From Ostrinia nubilalis (lineage: Eukaryota; Arthropoda; Insecta; Lepidoptera; Crambidae), in assembly GCF_963855985.1 (NCBI RefSeq), contig NC_087119.1, positions 9,588,001-9,652,000 on the forward strand: a stretch of DNA of 64,000 bases, given 5' to 3'. The translations under genes were made by a program, and so were the position numbers. The notes under the pieces were generated by a model. The model saw only the letters and a list, made by a program, of their open reading frames with translations. It was not told where the DNA came from and did not search any database. Below are positions 1 through 10,132 of the stretch, one piece after another (positions within the stretch are counted from its first letter, which is position 1; every line of letters begins with the position of its first letter).

Positions 1-578
1 ATTAATTGCCTTTATGGCTAATTAAGATTATCACCAATTAAAAGTAAATAACTATAAAGATCTACACATAATTATCTATCTAATTTACATATTATAAATA
101 TGACTCGACATACATAACTATGCGAAATTATAGGTTTAATCGATATACATAAAACAAAGGGCTATCAAATTATACATTTCTATGGTTTTCTAAAATAAAC
201 TATGATTTATACATCTCCAACGTCCCACATACGCCTATTAATCAGTAATTAAGGACTCGACACATTACTAATTGAGAACCAACTAAGAGAAAGTGGACTG
301 TATTACGAAGTTATCGACATTCAAACTATACAAACTTTATAAAACGAAATAAAATGAAACAACTATGAAACAACTATGAAACAAAAACGAAACAATTATT
401 TACAGCTATAAGTTTCTATTCGGGGCCGTCCGTCGTGCACACCAACCTTATCTCGTTATTAATCACGAACCGCACTACAACTGAGAGCTAGTTCCGAATC
501 AAGTGATGAAAGTAGGTTATTGGATCCCGATGTCAAAGGGTTAATCCGCGCCGTGGTTAATGAATGCTTATAATGCAG
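1..578. other. intergenic, nothing recognised
   Basis: AT-rich sequence with no convincing reading frame. The only local structure is a short imperfect repeat of aaacaactatg around 355-395. No element ends were recognised. Confidence 0.5.
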
Positions 579-593
579 AAGCGGGCTTGCTTA

Positions 594-1113
594 GTTAGTT
601 AGTTAGTTTTGCAGGGCAATCGAATACCGCACTTAGCCTCATGATAGGGCCATTGTGCGCGATTTGTGGTTTATCTTCCTACTCCAACCACCCCAGATCC
701 CCCCAGAAGGCGAGCAGCCCGTCCAGGCTGCTGCAGGCTACCTGTAGCGACGACGGTGATCGAAGAAATTGAGCCCGTTGTTCTTCCACGCTACTGCACT
801 CCATGAGCACATGCTGCGGTGTTTCCTCTGCCTCCATGCACCCCCTGCATAGTGGGCTGTCTGTGACACCTATATTGTATAGGTGCTTGTTTAGCATACA
901 GTGTCCGGTTATGACACTCAAGACCTTGCGGATGCTGTCCCTGTTTAGTCTGATGAGGCTGCGGGAGAACTTTTTCGATACGTCCGGAACCGCATCTTTT
1001 GTTTGCCTGCATCCTTCGTTATTTTTCCATTCTGTGTGGTGTTTTTCTTCTGTTTTGGAATGCAGCCAGTTCCTGATCTGTGCTTGTGGTATCGGCAGTA
1101 TTGGTTCCGGGCC
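594..1113 (-). mobile_element. 5'-truncated jockey/R1-like LINE 3' end with 15-bp target duplication
   Basis: The minus strand is open from about 1113 to a stop near 679 and reads as the tail of a non-LTR retrotransposon ORF2. It carries a GPEP motif, a GCRQTK motif and a terminal CRGCMEAEETPQHVLMEC cysteine/histidine block, typical of the segment after RNase H in jockey/R1-type elements. The 3' UTR runs to a (TAGT)n/(ACTA)n tail at about 591-608. The 15-mer AAGCGGGCTTGCTTA stands at both 579-593 and 1114-1128, an exact target-site duplication. The element therefore inserted by target-primed reverse transcription as a dead 5'-truncated copy. Clade is uncertain between jockey and R1-like. Confidence 0.8.
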
Positions 1114-1128
1114 AAGCGGGCTTGCTTA

Positions 1129-1444
1129 CCGGGAGGTTTGCACGTCAGAGGTATGAAGGTGAGGTTTACTGGATAACTTTAAGTTCAGTGTAAGAAAACT
1201 AAAGTTTAAAAGTCTATTAATCTAAGCTGCGAAGGTCTAAAATAACTATTTGTCATTTCAAATCTTTTCGTACTGCCATAATCTTTTTATATTTTACCTA
1301 ATGTTTTTGCTAACAGACGTCTAACAAAGTACTTACACTTTTTTAAAATACGAGTATGTGGTATTTTAATACACAGTTATTATAATTAAACTAGTATTAC
1401 TTAATGTGCCATCCGATGCAGAAAATTATTTTTTTTCGGACAGT
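1129..1444. other. intergenic, nothing recognised
   Basis: AT-rich spacer between a LINE fragment and a MITE. No coding or structural signal was seen. Confidence 0.4.
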
Positions 1445-1590
1445 TAGCCTGGGCGCAGGCCACCGACTTTTAGTTGGCCGATAGTCGGGCCCGGTTCTTA
1501 TTTGTATGAAGAATCGGCCGATACCAAATCGGTGTAATGTGCGCACTGTCATACATGTCCATACTTATTAACAGCCTTGCGCCTAGGCTT
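1445..1590. mobile_element. MITE, family A copy 1
   Basis: The ends are inverted copies of tagcctgggcgcaggcc and gcgcctaggctta. The inner part has ccgacttttagttggccgat and a fragment reading atcggccgataccaaatcgg. Related copies occur at 25109-25296 and 58740-58864, so this is a repeated non-autonomous DNA element. No coding capacity. Confidence 0.7.
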
Positions 1591-1942
1591 AATTATTATA
1601 TTCATGTTTTTTTTAGAAGAATGTAAATTTTTATTGTCTCTGAAATCGGATGGTGTAAACCGCCCTACGAGACAGGGGGACCCGATAAGTTTCGCACTTA
1701 TGTTTATTGAACGTGAGCCACGCAAAGATTGTGTTCTTTGCGTAGACAGTGTGTTACTTCTACGATTTTGTGTTACACTTAGCCCAATTGTATTTAACTT
1801 GTATAAGACCTCAAGTTTTTCACTTTTGTTTTGTGACGACTAATCTTTCGTACGTTACAATTTCAAGTACAAAAGATGTTTCGATACAACAGCATAAATA
1901 CACCAAATATAATTGTTCATTAACAGTAAGTGGGTTAAGGGA
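1591..1942. other. intergenic, no supported gene
   Basis: Short frames are present but show no family motifs, no plausible splice structure and no conserved composition. Confidence 0.4.
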
Positions 1943-2222
1943 GTAGGCAAACAAAAAATGCAGTTCGGGATGTATCGAAAAAGTTTATCCATTAAAAAAT
2001 CAAAATCAAAAATCAAAATCAAAAATATTTATTCAGTTTAGACCACAAGTGGCATTACCTCATAAGACTAAACAGGGAAGTACTCGGATATCCGCTTAAT
2101 GTAAATCCATGAAGCAGCACACTGTTTAAATGTGTGTGATAGATAGTCCACTGTGCAGAGGTTGCAATGAGGCATAAGAAACTCCGCAGCACGTGCTCAT
2201 GGAGTGCAGGAGAGAAGCAGAG
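1943..2222 (+). mobile_element. degraded LINE fragment interrupted by another LINE tail
   Basis: The plus strand carries a decayed copy of the same LINE 3' region seen at 594-1113: the GKQ..MQFGMYRK part, then SPLCRGCNEA and ETPQHVLMEC with stops and shifts. At about 1996-2057 it is split by a (CAAAAT)n run followed by atttattcagtttagacc, a retroelement tail also seen at 41890-41945 and, in related form, at 38052-38130. Two insertions of different age are therefore nested here. Confidence 0.6.
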
Positions 2223-2437
2223 CCCAATAAAATAAAAAATAAGATTACTGTTAGATTTTATCTTATCTAAAGCTGGTTTTGTACAATATAATTTTCATTT
2301 CAAATCAAACTGACTGAAAATGACAATTTTTGACAGTTAATGACTAGTCTTTGACCAATTTGACCGTAAATGACGGTCAGTCAAATTCAATCACTTTAGT
2401 AATTTTCAACACTAGGCCACCGACGTCTGTTTGGTAC

Positions 2438-2680
2438 TGTAAAATAAGGGCCCAAATCTACTAAATAAAACCAACTGCTTTGAAAACAACACCAGGTTTA
2501 TTCAAAGAGCGAACGAAATCCTCATGACACCAAATGCTTATATAGATCAGAAAAAATAAAACGATACCGCGATCTAAAACCGTACAGCGCCATCTCTTGG
2601 TGTCGATGAGAACTAACTATTACATTGCTTAAGCATAACACACTAGTTTTGCACTTACATTTTAGTACCAAAATTGGACA
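2438..2680 (-). repeat. 3' LTR of the BEL/Pao element
   Basis: The 243-bp repeat matches 8621-8863 with no difference seen. In element orientation it starts TGTCCAATTTTGG and ends CTTATTTTACA, giving TG...CA ends. It is the 3' LTR because the polyprotein reads toward it on the minus strand. Confidence 0.93.
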
Positions 2681-2692
2681 TACCGCCCACCA
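2681..2692 (-). other. candidate polypurine tract
   Basis: Next to the 3' LTR the minus strand reads GGTGGGCGGTA. This G-rich stretch sits where the plus-strand primer of an LTR retrotransposon is expected. Assigned by position and composition only. Confidence 0.5.
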
Positions 2693-2801
2693 AGGACATC
2701 TGTTTATGTCCTTATACAAATAAAATAAAAAACTTATACAAACAAAACTCGGCCATCATCATGAGGTACACTAACTTCACCATACATACATATAAACTTA
2801 A

Positions 2802-5800
2802 TTAAAACGTTTCGGATTTAACAGGTAAAATACATAATTTGGATGTAGGCCGCTTAATTATGGATCCATTGCATTTGAGAGATACGACCCGCGTAACTCC
2901 GTCCAAACCTGGATGCTTTTCGACAACCTTGCCCATGAGCCAACGAGCCGGGGGAAGGTTATCTTCCTTTACTAAAATAATATCGCCTATAACTGGTTCT
3001 GGGGTACGATTTGTCCACTTGTACCGTTGCAACATATGCAGAAGGTACTCATTTGACCATCGCCGCCAAAAACCTTGCAACATACGTTGTGTAACCTGCC
3101 AGCGTCGCAGACTTCCTATGTTCATTTCGAGATAATCTCGGTCAGGCACAGTGACAAGGGGCTCGCCGATAAGAAAGTGTCCAGGTGTTAAAGGCATAGG
3201 GTCCTCACAGTTACTCGGTAATTGGGAGATCGGACGGGAATTAAGACAAGCCTCGATTTGGCTGAGTAGGGTGGTCATCTCTTCAAAGGTAAGCGTTGAA
3301 TCACCGATCACTCTTCTCAAGTGAAATTTGGTAGACTTAACTCCGGCTTCCCAAAGTCCACCAAAGTTGGGTGCATGAGGAGGGATAAAATGCCAAGTAA
3401 CACTGTTGTCGTTCAGCCAACTCCGAATTTCAAGAGCTACAGATGACCTTTCAAGCACAATTAAAGAATGTAGTTCTTTGGACGCACCTACAAAATTTGT
3501 GCCATTGTCACTCCATATTTCTCTACAAAGTCCTCTCCTTGAAACAAATCTTTTGAATCCTGCAATAAAACCTTCAGAATTTAAGTCACTTACAACTTCT
3601 AAGTGAATAGCCCGGGTAACCATACAAACGAAGAGACACACGTATCCCTTGTAAGACTTGTTGCCCCTACCTTTGGACATTCTGATGCTGATGGGTCCAG
3701 CAAAATCAACACCGCTTCTCAAGAATGCTCTTGCTGGTGTTACACGACAAGACGGTAACTGACCCATGATTTGTGGCTTTGTCACAGCAGCATGTCGCAC
3801 GCAAGTGACGCATTTGCGCACATGAGCCTTTGTTACGTTCTTTCCTGAGATGATCCAATATTTTGAACGTAAGTAATTGAGCATTACGGATGGACCACCA
3901 TGAAGGGTCTTCTTGTGTGCATCATCAACAAGTAAGTACGTAAAATGATTTTTCTGAGGGATGATGATCGGATTTTTTACATCATCGTCCAGTTGAGCAT
4001 TTGTAATTCTTCCGCCTACTCGCAAGATATCATCTTTATCTAATATTGGATTTAAACATTTTAGTTTACTTTTATTCTTCACTTTTCCTGTTCTTTTAAG
4101 ATCCTCTATTTCTTCCAAAAATTCTTTCCGTTGACATTGTCTCGTACATATCTTCAAAGATTCTGATATTTCATCACTTGTTAGGTAAGATTTATGTTGA
4201 TTCTTTTTATTTTCTTTTCTCGTTAGATTTAAGAACCTTTTGCAAAATGCTATGACCCGTACTAATCTGTGCAACGATGAAAACTTCGTCCAAACTTGGT
4301 CCTCTGGGACATTATCAGTAACTACATGTGATTTAAGTACTCTTTCTTCCATGTTGGTACTGATTGATTTTGGCCGCGTATACGTAATGGTTTCTTCCTG
4401 AAGCCATAACGGTCCCTGTATCCATAACTCGTTGCAATGAAGCTCTTGCGGAGTTAATCCCCGAGAAGCAATGTCAGCTGGATTTTGCGATGACGTCACA
4501 TGAGCCCAATGGGTGTTGTTCAACAAGGAGATAATGTGAGAAACCCTGTTTCCTACAAAGGTTGTCCATCGACTGGGATGACCACTAAGCCAAGCAAGAA
4601 CCACTGATGAGTCCGTCCAAGCACGTACACTTGATTTCGGAACGTTCATTACCTCTGCAACTTCAGTGATTAGCTCAACTAACAAAGCGGCTCCCATCAA
4701 CTCTAGTCGGGGAATGGATTGCTGCTTCACAGGTGCAACTTTAGTTCTGGATGTGACTAAGATTACTTTCACTTCACCCTGTGCATCTATGACCCTGACA
4801 TATACTACAGCTGCATATGCCGCTGTAGATGCATCGCAGAACCCGTGTAATTCTACTACCTTATCGTCATGACAAGTTGCAACCCATCTTGGAATTTGAC
4901 ACTTACTAATGTGCTCTAGGTCACATCTGTAGGCTTGCCATTCATCCAACAATTCCGCTGGCAACTCTTCGTCCCAATCAATTCCCGAAAGCCAAAGCTT
5001 TTGAATAAATATCTTAGAGACAATCACACATGGTGACACCCAACCTAGCGGATCATACAGACGAGATATGTCTGAAATCACTCTTCTCTTTGTGATTGGT
5101 GTTTGTTGAGTCGGCAGCTGCACTGAGTACTTAAACTTATCAGTATCACGATCCCAAGACAGCCCTAAAATTTTTATAACCTCGTCTATCTTGATATCCT
5201 TTCCCAATTGAGTTTCCTTTTCGCCTTTAGTGTCTGAAATTTGTTGATTCAATTCCTGATCATTACTAATCCACTTTTGCAGTTGAAAACCACTCTTGTC
5301 AAGTAATTCTGTAATTTTTTCCTTGATCATAAGTCCCTGTTCTATTGATTGACACCCTGACATCAAGTCATCGACATAAAAATCTCTCTTCACTATTTCA
5401 CGTATCTCTTGACAACTTTGACCGTCATCTTCTGCTACTTGCTGCAGTGTTTTCACTGCTAAGTAAGGAGCAGATGCTGTACCGAATGTAACACGTTGCA
5501 ATCTGTATTCTTCTAATTCAGAATCAGGATTATCTCGCCAAACTATCCGCTGAAAATCGCTGTGTTCATCCGAAACCTTAACTTGCCGATACATTTTTAT
5601 AATGTCAGCGCAAATTATGATTGGGTGCATTCTCCATCTCATAATAGTGTGTCGTAGAGGCGGTTGTAGAGTAGGGCCTACTAAAAGGTCATCATTAAGA
5701 GACACCCCATTAGAGCCCTTCATTGACGCATCGAATACAATTCGGACCTTTGTCGTAGACTTGTCTTCACGTATGACAGCGTGGTGGGGCAAATAGACGG

Positions 5801-8057
5801 CTGTATCTCTCTTTGAATCAACGCGGCTGTCTATACGTTGCATGTGTCCCAGCCCTAAGTATTCATGAATTACCTCAGAGTAACGTTCCTTGATTTGAGG
5901 TTGTCTTTTAAACTTATTTTCAAGTAGCAAAAATCTTTTGATTGCAAGTTCTCTAGAATTCCCATATTGGGATTTGGGATCTCTACTGCGAAATGGTAGA
6001 TTCACAACGTAGCGCCCACTCTGGTCTCTGCTTGTGGTTGCTTTGTATATTTCTTCGCAACGTTGCTCATCTTCAGACAGAATCCTTTTGGGAACAATGC
6101 TTTCTATCTCCCAAAATTGCCTTAGTAATTCATTATCATCCGCCTGATTAGTAGAGTCACTTACGACATGATGACAGTGAATGTTATTCTGCTCATGTCC
6201 GGTTTGTCCAGATAGGATCCAGCCCAACACAGTATTTTGAGCGGTAGGCGTCCCTCTAGGTCCCTTTATAATACCTTCCCTCAGGACTAGGCCATAAATT
6301 TCTGCACCAAGTAACATGTCCACTTTACTTGGCGTGTGGAACTCTGGATCAGCTAATGTGACCGCTTGAAACTCTGGCCATTGACACTGGTGAAGCTTCT
6401 CTGATGGCAGTAGAGACGTTATAGTGCTTAGCACATAAGCTCTTACTTGGACGCTAAACTTTGGATCTAAGCGGGATTGAATCGTTACCATTACGACAAA
6501 CCTGGAAGCTAAGGAGCTTTGATCTCCGCCTATTCCTGATATAACTGACTTAACAGGTATTTTCTTCAGCCCTAATAACTGAACTGCTGATTCGGTTATG
6601 AATGATGCTTGGGATCCCTGATCCAATAACACCCTCAACAGTTGAACATAGCCGCTGCTAGTCTGTGCTTCGACTAGAGCTGTTGCTAACAAAACTTGAG
6701 TAGGCACGGACATCGACTCTTTAGAAAAGTGAGTGACTACATTGGAAGTGGTTGGTTCGCCCTCTGACAGCTGTGCCTGAACCGTAGACACGGCTGCTGT
6801 ATTGACTTCAACTGCTGAATTAAATTTCTTTGTTGTTGCAGTGAAGTTTGAATTAGACTTGGGATGTAATAGTGAGTGATGTTTTTTATTGCAAATACGA
6901 CAAGTTGAATTGGTGCGGCAGTATTTAATTGAATGATTACTCCCCAAACAATTAAAGCAAAGTCCATTGTTTTGAACGAAACTGTGACGCGAATCGTAAC
7001 TCTCTTTTGCAAATTGTTTACAATTGGCGATTTTATGATTTTCTTTGCAAAATGAACATGAAATTACAGACTTAGAGTTATCATCATTGTTGATTACATG
7101 CATAACTTTTGGTTTATTATAATGAGAAGTGCTGTTTTGCTTAGACTTAATATTAGCTTTTGGATCTAAAAACTCAAGAGCACGAAATCTGGCTTCTAAA
7201 AATTCTTTAAATTCAGAAAACTTTGGCAAACTATCATTTGAACTTATCTTCGATTCCCATTGCTTTCGTGACTCTGCATCTAATTTAGAACCAATTATAT
7301 AAATAATTATAATGTCCCACGTACTGATGTCGACACTGAGATTTTGCAGACCATTCAAACACTCAACAGTTGTGTCTAAAAGACCCTTTATAGCTGTCGA
7401 AGATTCTACGACATTTGGCTGACTTATGAGTCGCTTTAGTAAGGTGTTTGATAGAAATCTCTTGTTTTTGTATCTACTGCTTAACTGAGACCAACATTGC
7501 TTATAATTACCAGCGGTTATTGGTATATGTCGAACAAGCTGTTCTGCCTCACCTGTCAAGAGACTCTTAAGATAATGCATTTTTTGCACATCATCTAAGC
7601 GGGCATTTCTATCGATCAATGACAAAAACAAATCCTCAAATGTGGTCCATTCGCTATATAAGCCCGAAAAGCTAGGGATGGATATTTGTGGTAGTTTTAC
7701 AAATGAACTTTCATTAGATTGACTCAAATCGGATGGAACCTGTCCTTTGCATGTTGATTGATTTGGTGTTAAACAATCAATGGCTTCCTTTAACTCAGAT
7801 TTATAAGCAAAATATAATTCCTCGGCATTTTCATAAACGTTATCTTTAAAGTACTGATCTCCCGAATGTTTTTCTGTGACTAAACGAATTATGTTTTCAT
7901 GCGTTGAAATAAATTGTGACCATTGATTGTCCAAAGCCTCCAACCTAGTTTGCAAATATGATAACTTAATTCTGTCTCTAGGTGATTTTCTGTAATTACT
8001 TCTAGCTTTATCAATTGACTTGTATTTATCAAACTGTAACTTATACAATTCTTCCAT
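2802..8057 (-). CDS. BEL/Pao Gag-Pol polyprotein (1751 aa, intact)
   Basis: This frame codes for the Gag and Pol functions that copy the element through an RNA intermediate. The N-terminal Gag region (about residues 125-275) resembles the DUF1759 domain. It is followed by three zinc knuckles near 335-400 (CSFCKENH, CFNCLGSNHSIKYC, CRICNKKHH). An aspartic protease of the DUF1758 type has LLDQGSQASF near 477. Reverse transcriptase carries FYVDDL near 893, and RNase H has GFCDAS near 1070. Integrase has a zinc-binding H-H-C-C region near 1385-1420, a WSDNGTNF motif near 1515 and GGLWEAGVKS downstream. The C terminus resembles DUF5641. The length suits a full Gag-Pol, and all key motifs look complete with no stop or frameshift. 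The ATG at 8057 is the first in frame and lies 563 bases inside the 5' LTR. Confidence 0.95.
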   Translation of the reverse strand: MEELYKLQFDKYKSIDKARSNYRKSPRDRIKLSYLQTRLEALDNQWSQFISTHENIIRLVTEKHSGDQYFKDNVYENAEELYFAYKSELKEAIDCLTPNQSTCKGQVPSDLSQSNESSFVKLPQISIPSFSGLYSEWTTFEDLFLSLIDRNARLDDVQKMHYLKSLLTGEAEQLVRHIPITAGNYKQCWSQLSSRYKNKRFLSNTLLKRLISQPNVVESSTAIKGLLDTTVECLNGLQNLSVDISTWDIIIIYIIGSKLDAESRKQWESKISSNDSLPKFSEFKEFLEARFRALEFLDPKANIKSKQNSTSHYNKPKVMHVINNDDNSKSVISCSFCKENHKIANCKQFAKESYDSRHSFVQNNGLCFNCLGSNHSIKYCRTNSTCRICNKKHHSLLHPKSNSNFTATTKKFNSAVEVNTAAVSTVQAQLSEGEPTTSNVVTHFSKESMSVPTQVLLATALVEAQTSSGYVQLLRVLLDQGSQASFITESAVQLLGLKKIPVKSVISGIGGDQSSLASRFVVMVTIQSRLDPKFSVQVRAYVLSTITSLLPSEKLHQCQWPEFQAVTLADPEFHTPSKVDMLLGAEIYGLVLREGIIKGPRGTPTAQNTVLGWILSGQTGHEQNNIHCHHVVSDSTNQADDNELLRQFWEIESIVPKRILSEDEQRCEEIYKATTSRDQSGRYVVNLPFRSRDPKSQYGNSRELAIKRFLLLENKFKRQPQIKERYSEVIHEYLGLGHMQRIDSRVDSKRDTAVYLPHHAVIREDKSTTKVRIVFDASMKGSNGVSLNDDLLVGPTLQPPLRHTIMRWRMHPIIICADIIKMYRQVKVSDEHSDFQRIVWRDNPDSELEEYRLQRVTFGTASAPYLAVKTLQQVAEDDGQSCQEIREIVKRDFYVDDLMSGCQSIEQGLMIKEKITELLDKSGFQLQKWISNDQELNQQISDTKGEKETQLGKDIKIDEVIKILGLSWDRDTDKFKYSVQLPTQQTPITKRRVISDISRLYDPLGWVSPCVIVSKIFIQKLWLSGIDWDEELPAELLDEWQAYRCDLEHISKCQIPRWVATCHDDKVVELHGFCDASTAAYAAVVYVRVIDAQGEVKVILVTSRTKVAPVKQQSIPRLELMGAALLVELITEVAEVMNVPKSSVRAWTDSSVVLAWLSGHPSRWTTFVGNRVSHIISLLNNTHWAHVTSSQNPADIASRGLTPQELHCNELWIQGPLWLQEETITYTRPKSISTNMEERVLKSHVVTDNVPEDQVWTKFSSLHRLVRVIAFCKRFLNLTRKENKKNQHKSYLTSDEISESLKICTRQCQRKEFLEEIEDLKRTGKVKNKSKLKCLNPILDKDDILRVGGRITNAQLDDDVKNPIIIPQKNHFTYLLVDDAHKKTLHGGPSVMLNYLRSKYWIISGKNVTKAHVRKCVTCVRHAAVTKPQIMGQLPSCRVTPARAFLRSGVDFAGPISIRMSKGRGNKSYKGYVCLFVCMVTRAIHLEVVSDLNSEGFIAGFKRFVSRRGLCREIWSDNGTNFVGASKELHSLIVLERSSVALEIRSWLNDNSVTWHFIPPHAPNFGGLWEAGVKSTKFHLRRVIGDSTLTFEEMTTLLSQIEACLNSRPISQLPSNCEDPMPLTPGHFLIGEPLVTVPDRDYLEMNIGSLRRWQVTQRMLQGFWRRWSNEYLLHMLQRYKWTNRTPEPVIGDIILVKEDNLPPARWLMGKVVEKHPGLDGVTRVVSLKCNGSIIKRPTSKLCILPVKSETF

Positions 8058-8602
8058 TATGAAGCAATTACTGTGTTAACAATATAAACAAATTATAATT
8101 TTCAAGTAGTTATGAAGCTAAAATTTTTACAAGTGTTTTAAACATGCAAAATCGATATAAAATCGGGCATAGGTTCCCCGTCTCACCACTTTTTACTTAA
8201 TTATTGCTAAGTCTTAACCAAAGTTACTCTAAATATTACAAAGTCCAATAACTGATTGAAACAACTCCAAATTTTTCTAAGTCCGGTTAATTTCTCAACT
8301 TGCAAAATATTCTTGAAGTTCCAAATAATTTCAAAGTACTCACAGTTATGCACCTCACTCACACTGATCACTTGGATTATTTACGCACGTCACAATATTG
8401 CCGCCGCGCCGTCCAAATTGTCTCCTCCGGCACCTTTGCACACCAATTTGCAGCAACAGCGCCCTCTAGCGCCGGTGAGCGCCCGTCCACCAAAGTACAC
8501 CTCCACCCGTCGAGACTGGTCTGCACTTCAGTAACGATCCGTCACTGGTTTCTATGCAGTGTTGCAAAAAGTCGCCGGAAGACACGAACTTGTGTCTTAA
8601 AT

Positions 8603-8620
8603 CCGACTCGATAAGGACCA
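8603..8620 (-). other. candidate primer-binding site
   Basis: Directly inside the 5' LTR the minus strand begins TGGTCCTTATCGAGTCGG, starting with the TGG expected opposite a tRNA CCA end. The matching tRNA could not be named without a tRNA set from the organism. Confidence 0.6.
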
Positions 8621-8863
8621 TGTAAAATAAGGGCCCAAATCTACTAAATAAAACCAACTGCTTTGAAAACAACACCAGGTTTATTCAAAGAGCGAACGAA
8701 ATCCTCATGACACCAAATGCTTATATAGATCAGAAAAAATAAAACGATACCGCGATCTAAAACCGTACAGCGCCATCTCTTGGTGTCGATGAGAACTAAC
8801 TATTACATTGCTTAAGCATAACACACTAGTTTTGCACTTACATTTTAGTACCAAAATTGGACA
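8621..8863 (-). repeat. 5' LTR of the BEL/Pao element
   Basis: Second copy of the 243-bp LTR, followed by the target duplication GGTAC at 8864-8868. It should carry the element's promoter. Confidence 0.93.
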
Positions 8864-8868
8864 GGTAC

Positions 8869-9894
8869 ATTCGCGACTTTTGAATCTCGAGCGCATCCCA
8901 AGATTTGAATTTCGAAGGAAAGTTGGCGTTGCGTCTGTTTATATGAAGTTACAATAGGTACTGTATGATATTATTACCGTGGCAGCGAGCATCACTAGTT
9001 CACTACCTCCTCGGGCGACATCCTGTCAACAACTGACAAGTGTGGACGGCCATGTTTCAGAAACCTGTAAAGGTATATTATGGTAAACTCACACTAGTCA
9101 TAAACAGTTTATCAACATAATTATGTTGCGTAATGAATACGTGGCTTTAGCTGTCAGTCTATTGCTATCTATGAAACACCGCAGCACCGAGTTTTACCGC
9201 ACCATTTACTCTGCCGCACCGCTCCGCACATCTCCGCACCGCAGCGCCGCCGCCGCTGTCATATTCTTCCTTTGCAGTACGTAACCATTCTGGCCCAGTT
9301 ACTTGAATATCGGAAGGTAAAATGCACATAAATTGCCCTGTCAAAGTAAACCAAATGAAACTGTTTCAGTATACTTGTTATAAAAACATTTTTGAAAAAG
9401 ATGGCTAAAAGTGAACGACCGAAGCTGGTACGCAATTCTGCTTTGATCTTACCTAGAAAATTATTTACAGTGTACGGGTCACGCAACTCATCCTTTATGT
9501 TTTCATGTAGTTATTAAAGGAACTTGGGTTTGCTTCACCATTAGTTAGGCAGCTATTTCAGTGCGCTTTTCAAATTAATCTACGAGAGTAAATTATTTTT
9601 ATTTCGCAACAATTTTTCGAGAAAAATCAAATTTCTCAAAATATTCATTTTGCAAATTTTAATTAAAACTACGTGTACAAGTAGCCAATTATATTGGTGT
9701 AGTTGATAAAAGCTGTACTTTTTAACTGTGCTTATAAAATCCAGGGATTTAACAAATTGTAAGAGGTTTGAAACGAAAACAGAGATTTTAAAATGTTGTT
9801 ATTAATTTTATGAAAATATTTTTTACATCATTGAGTGAAGAATCGTTTTTCCATTTTCACTATGAAATTCACAGAACATAGATAAATTCGAGTT
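8869..9894. other. intergenic, one low-complexity stretch
   Basis: No gene was recognised. About 9178-9258 is an imperfect repeat of short CCGCACCG-like words, unusually GC-rich against its surroundings. The rest is AT-rich. Confidence 0.4.
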
Positions 9895-10132
9895 ATTTCA
9901 GGCGTAAGTAACTTGTTTTTCGATCACTCAAAGTTCCCGTTAAAATACACTTGAATTAAAATATTATTTTTAAACTTAATTGGCTCGGCATGCTAACTTG
10001 GGAAATACATTATTAAATTTTCATTTCAGGCATAACTTGTTTTTCGACCACTTAAAGTTCCCATTAATATACACTTGAAATAAAATATTAATTTTAAACT
10101 TAATTGGCTAGGCATGCTACTTGAGAAAGCAT
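9895..10132. repeat. tandem duplication, two units, period 128 bp
   Basis: The segment starting atttcaggc...aacttgtttttcga at 9895 recurs at 10023. The similarity includes aaagttccc, atacacttgaa and the shared aacttaattggct word, up to about 10132. The units differ by scattered substitutions and small gaps, so the duplication is not recent. No coding signal. Confidence 0.75.

Larger units (their letters stand above)
2438..8863 (-). mobile_element. complete BEL/Pao LTR retrotransposon
   Basis: Two 243-bp direct repeats at 2438-2680 and 8621-8863 look identical on reading. They begin TGT and end ACA, and are flanked outside by the same pentamer GGTAC (2433-2437 and 8864-8868), a 5-bp target duplication. 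Between them lies one long minus-strand frame encoding Gag-Pol in BEL/Pao order. Identical LTRs, an exact duplication and an uninterrupted frame point to a recent and possibly still competent insertion. There is no second frame, so no envelope-like gene. Confidence 0.95.

Noticed and set aside
1577..1946. two overlapping plus-strand frames
   Set aside because: No motifs, partly inside a MITE edge, composition typical of non-coding DNA.
2438..8863. endogenous retrovirus with envelope gene
   Set aside because: Only one Gag-Pol frame lies between the LTRs and there is no room for an envelope frame.
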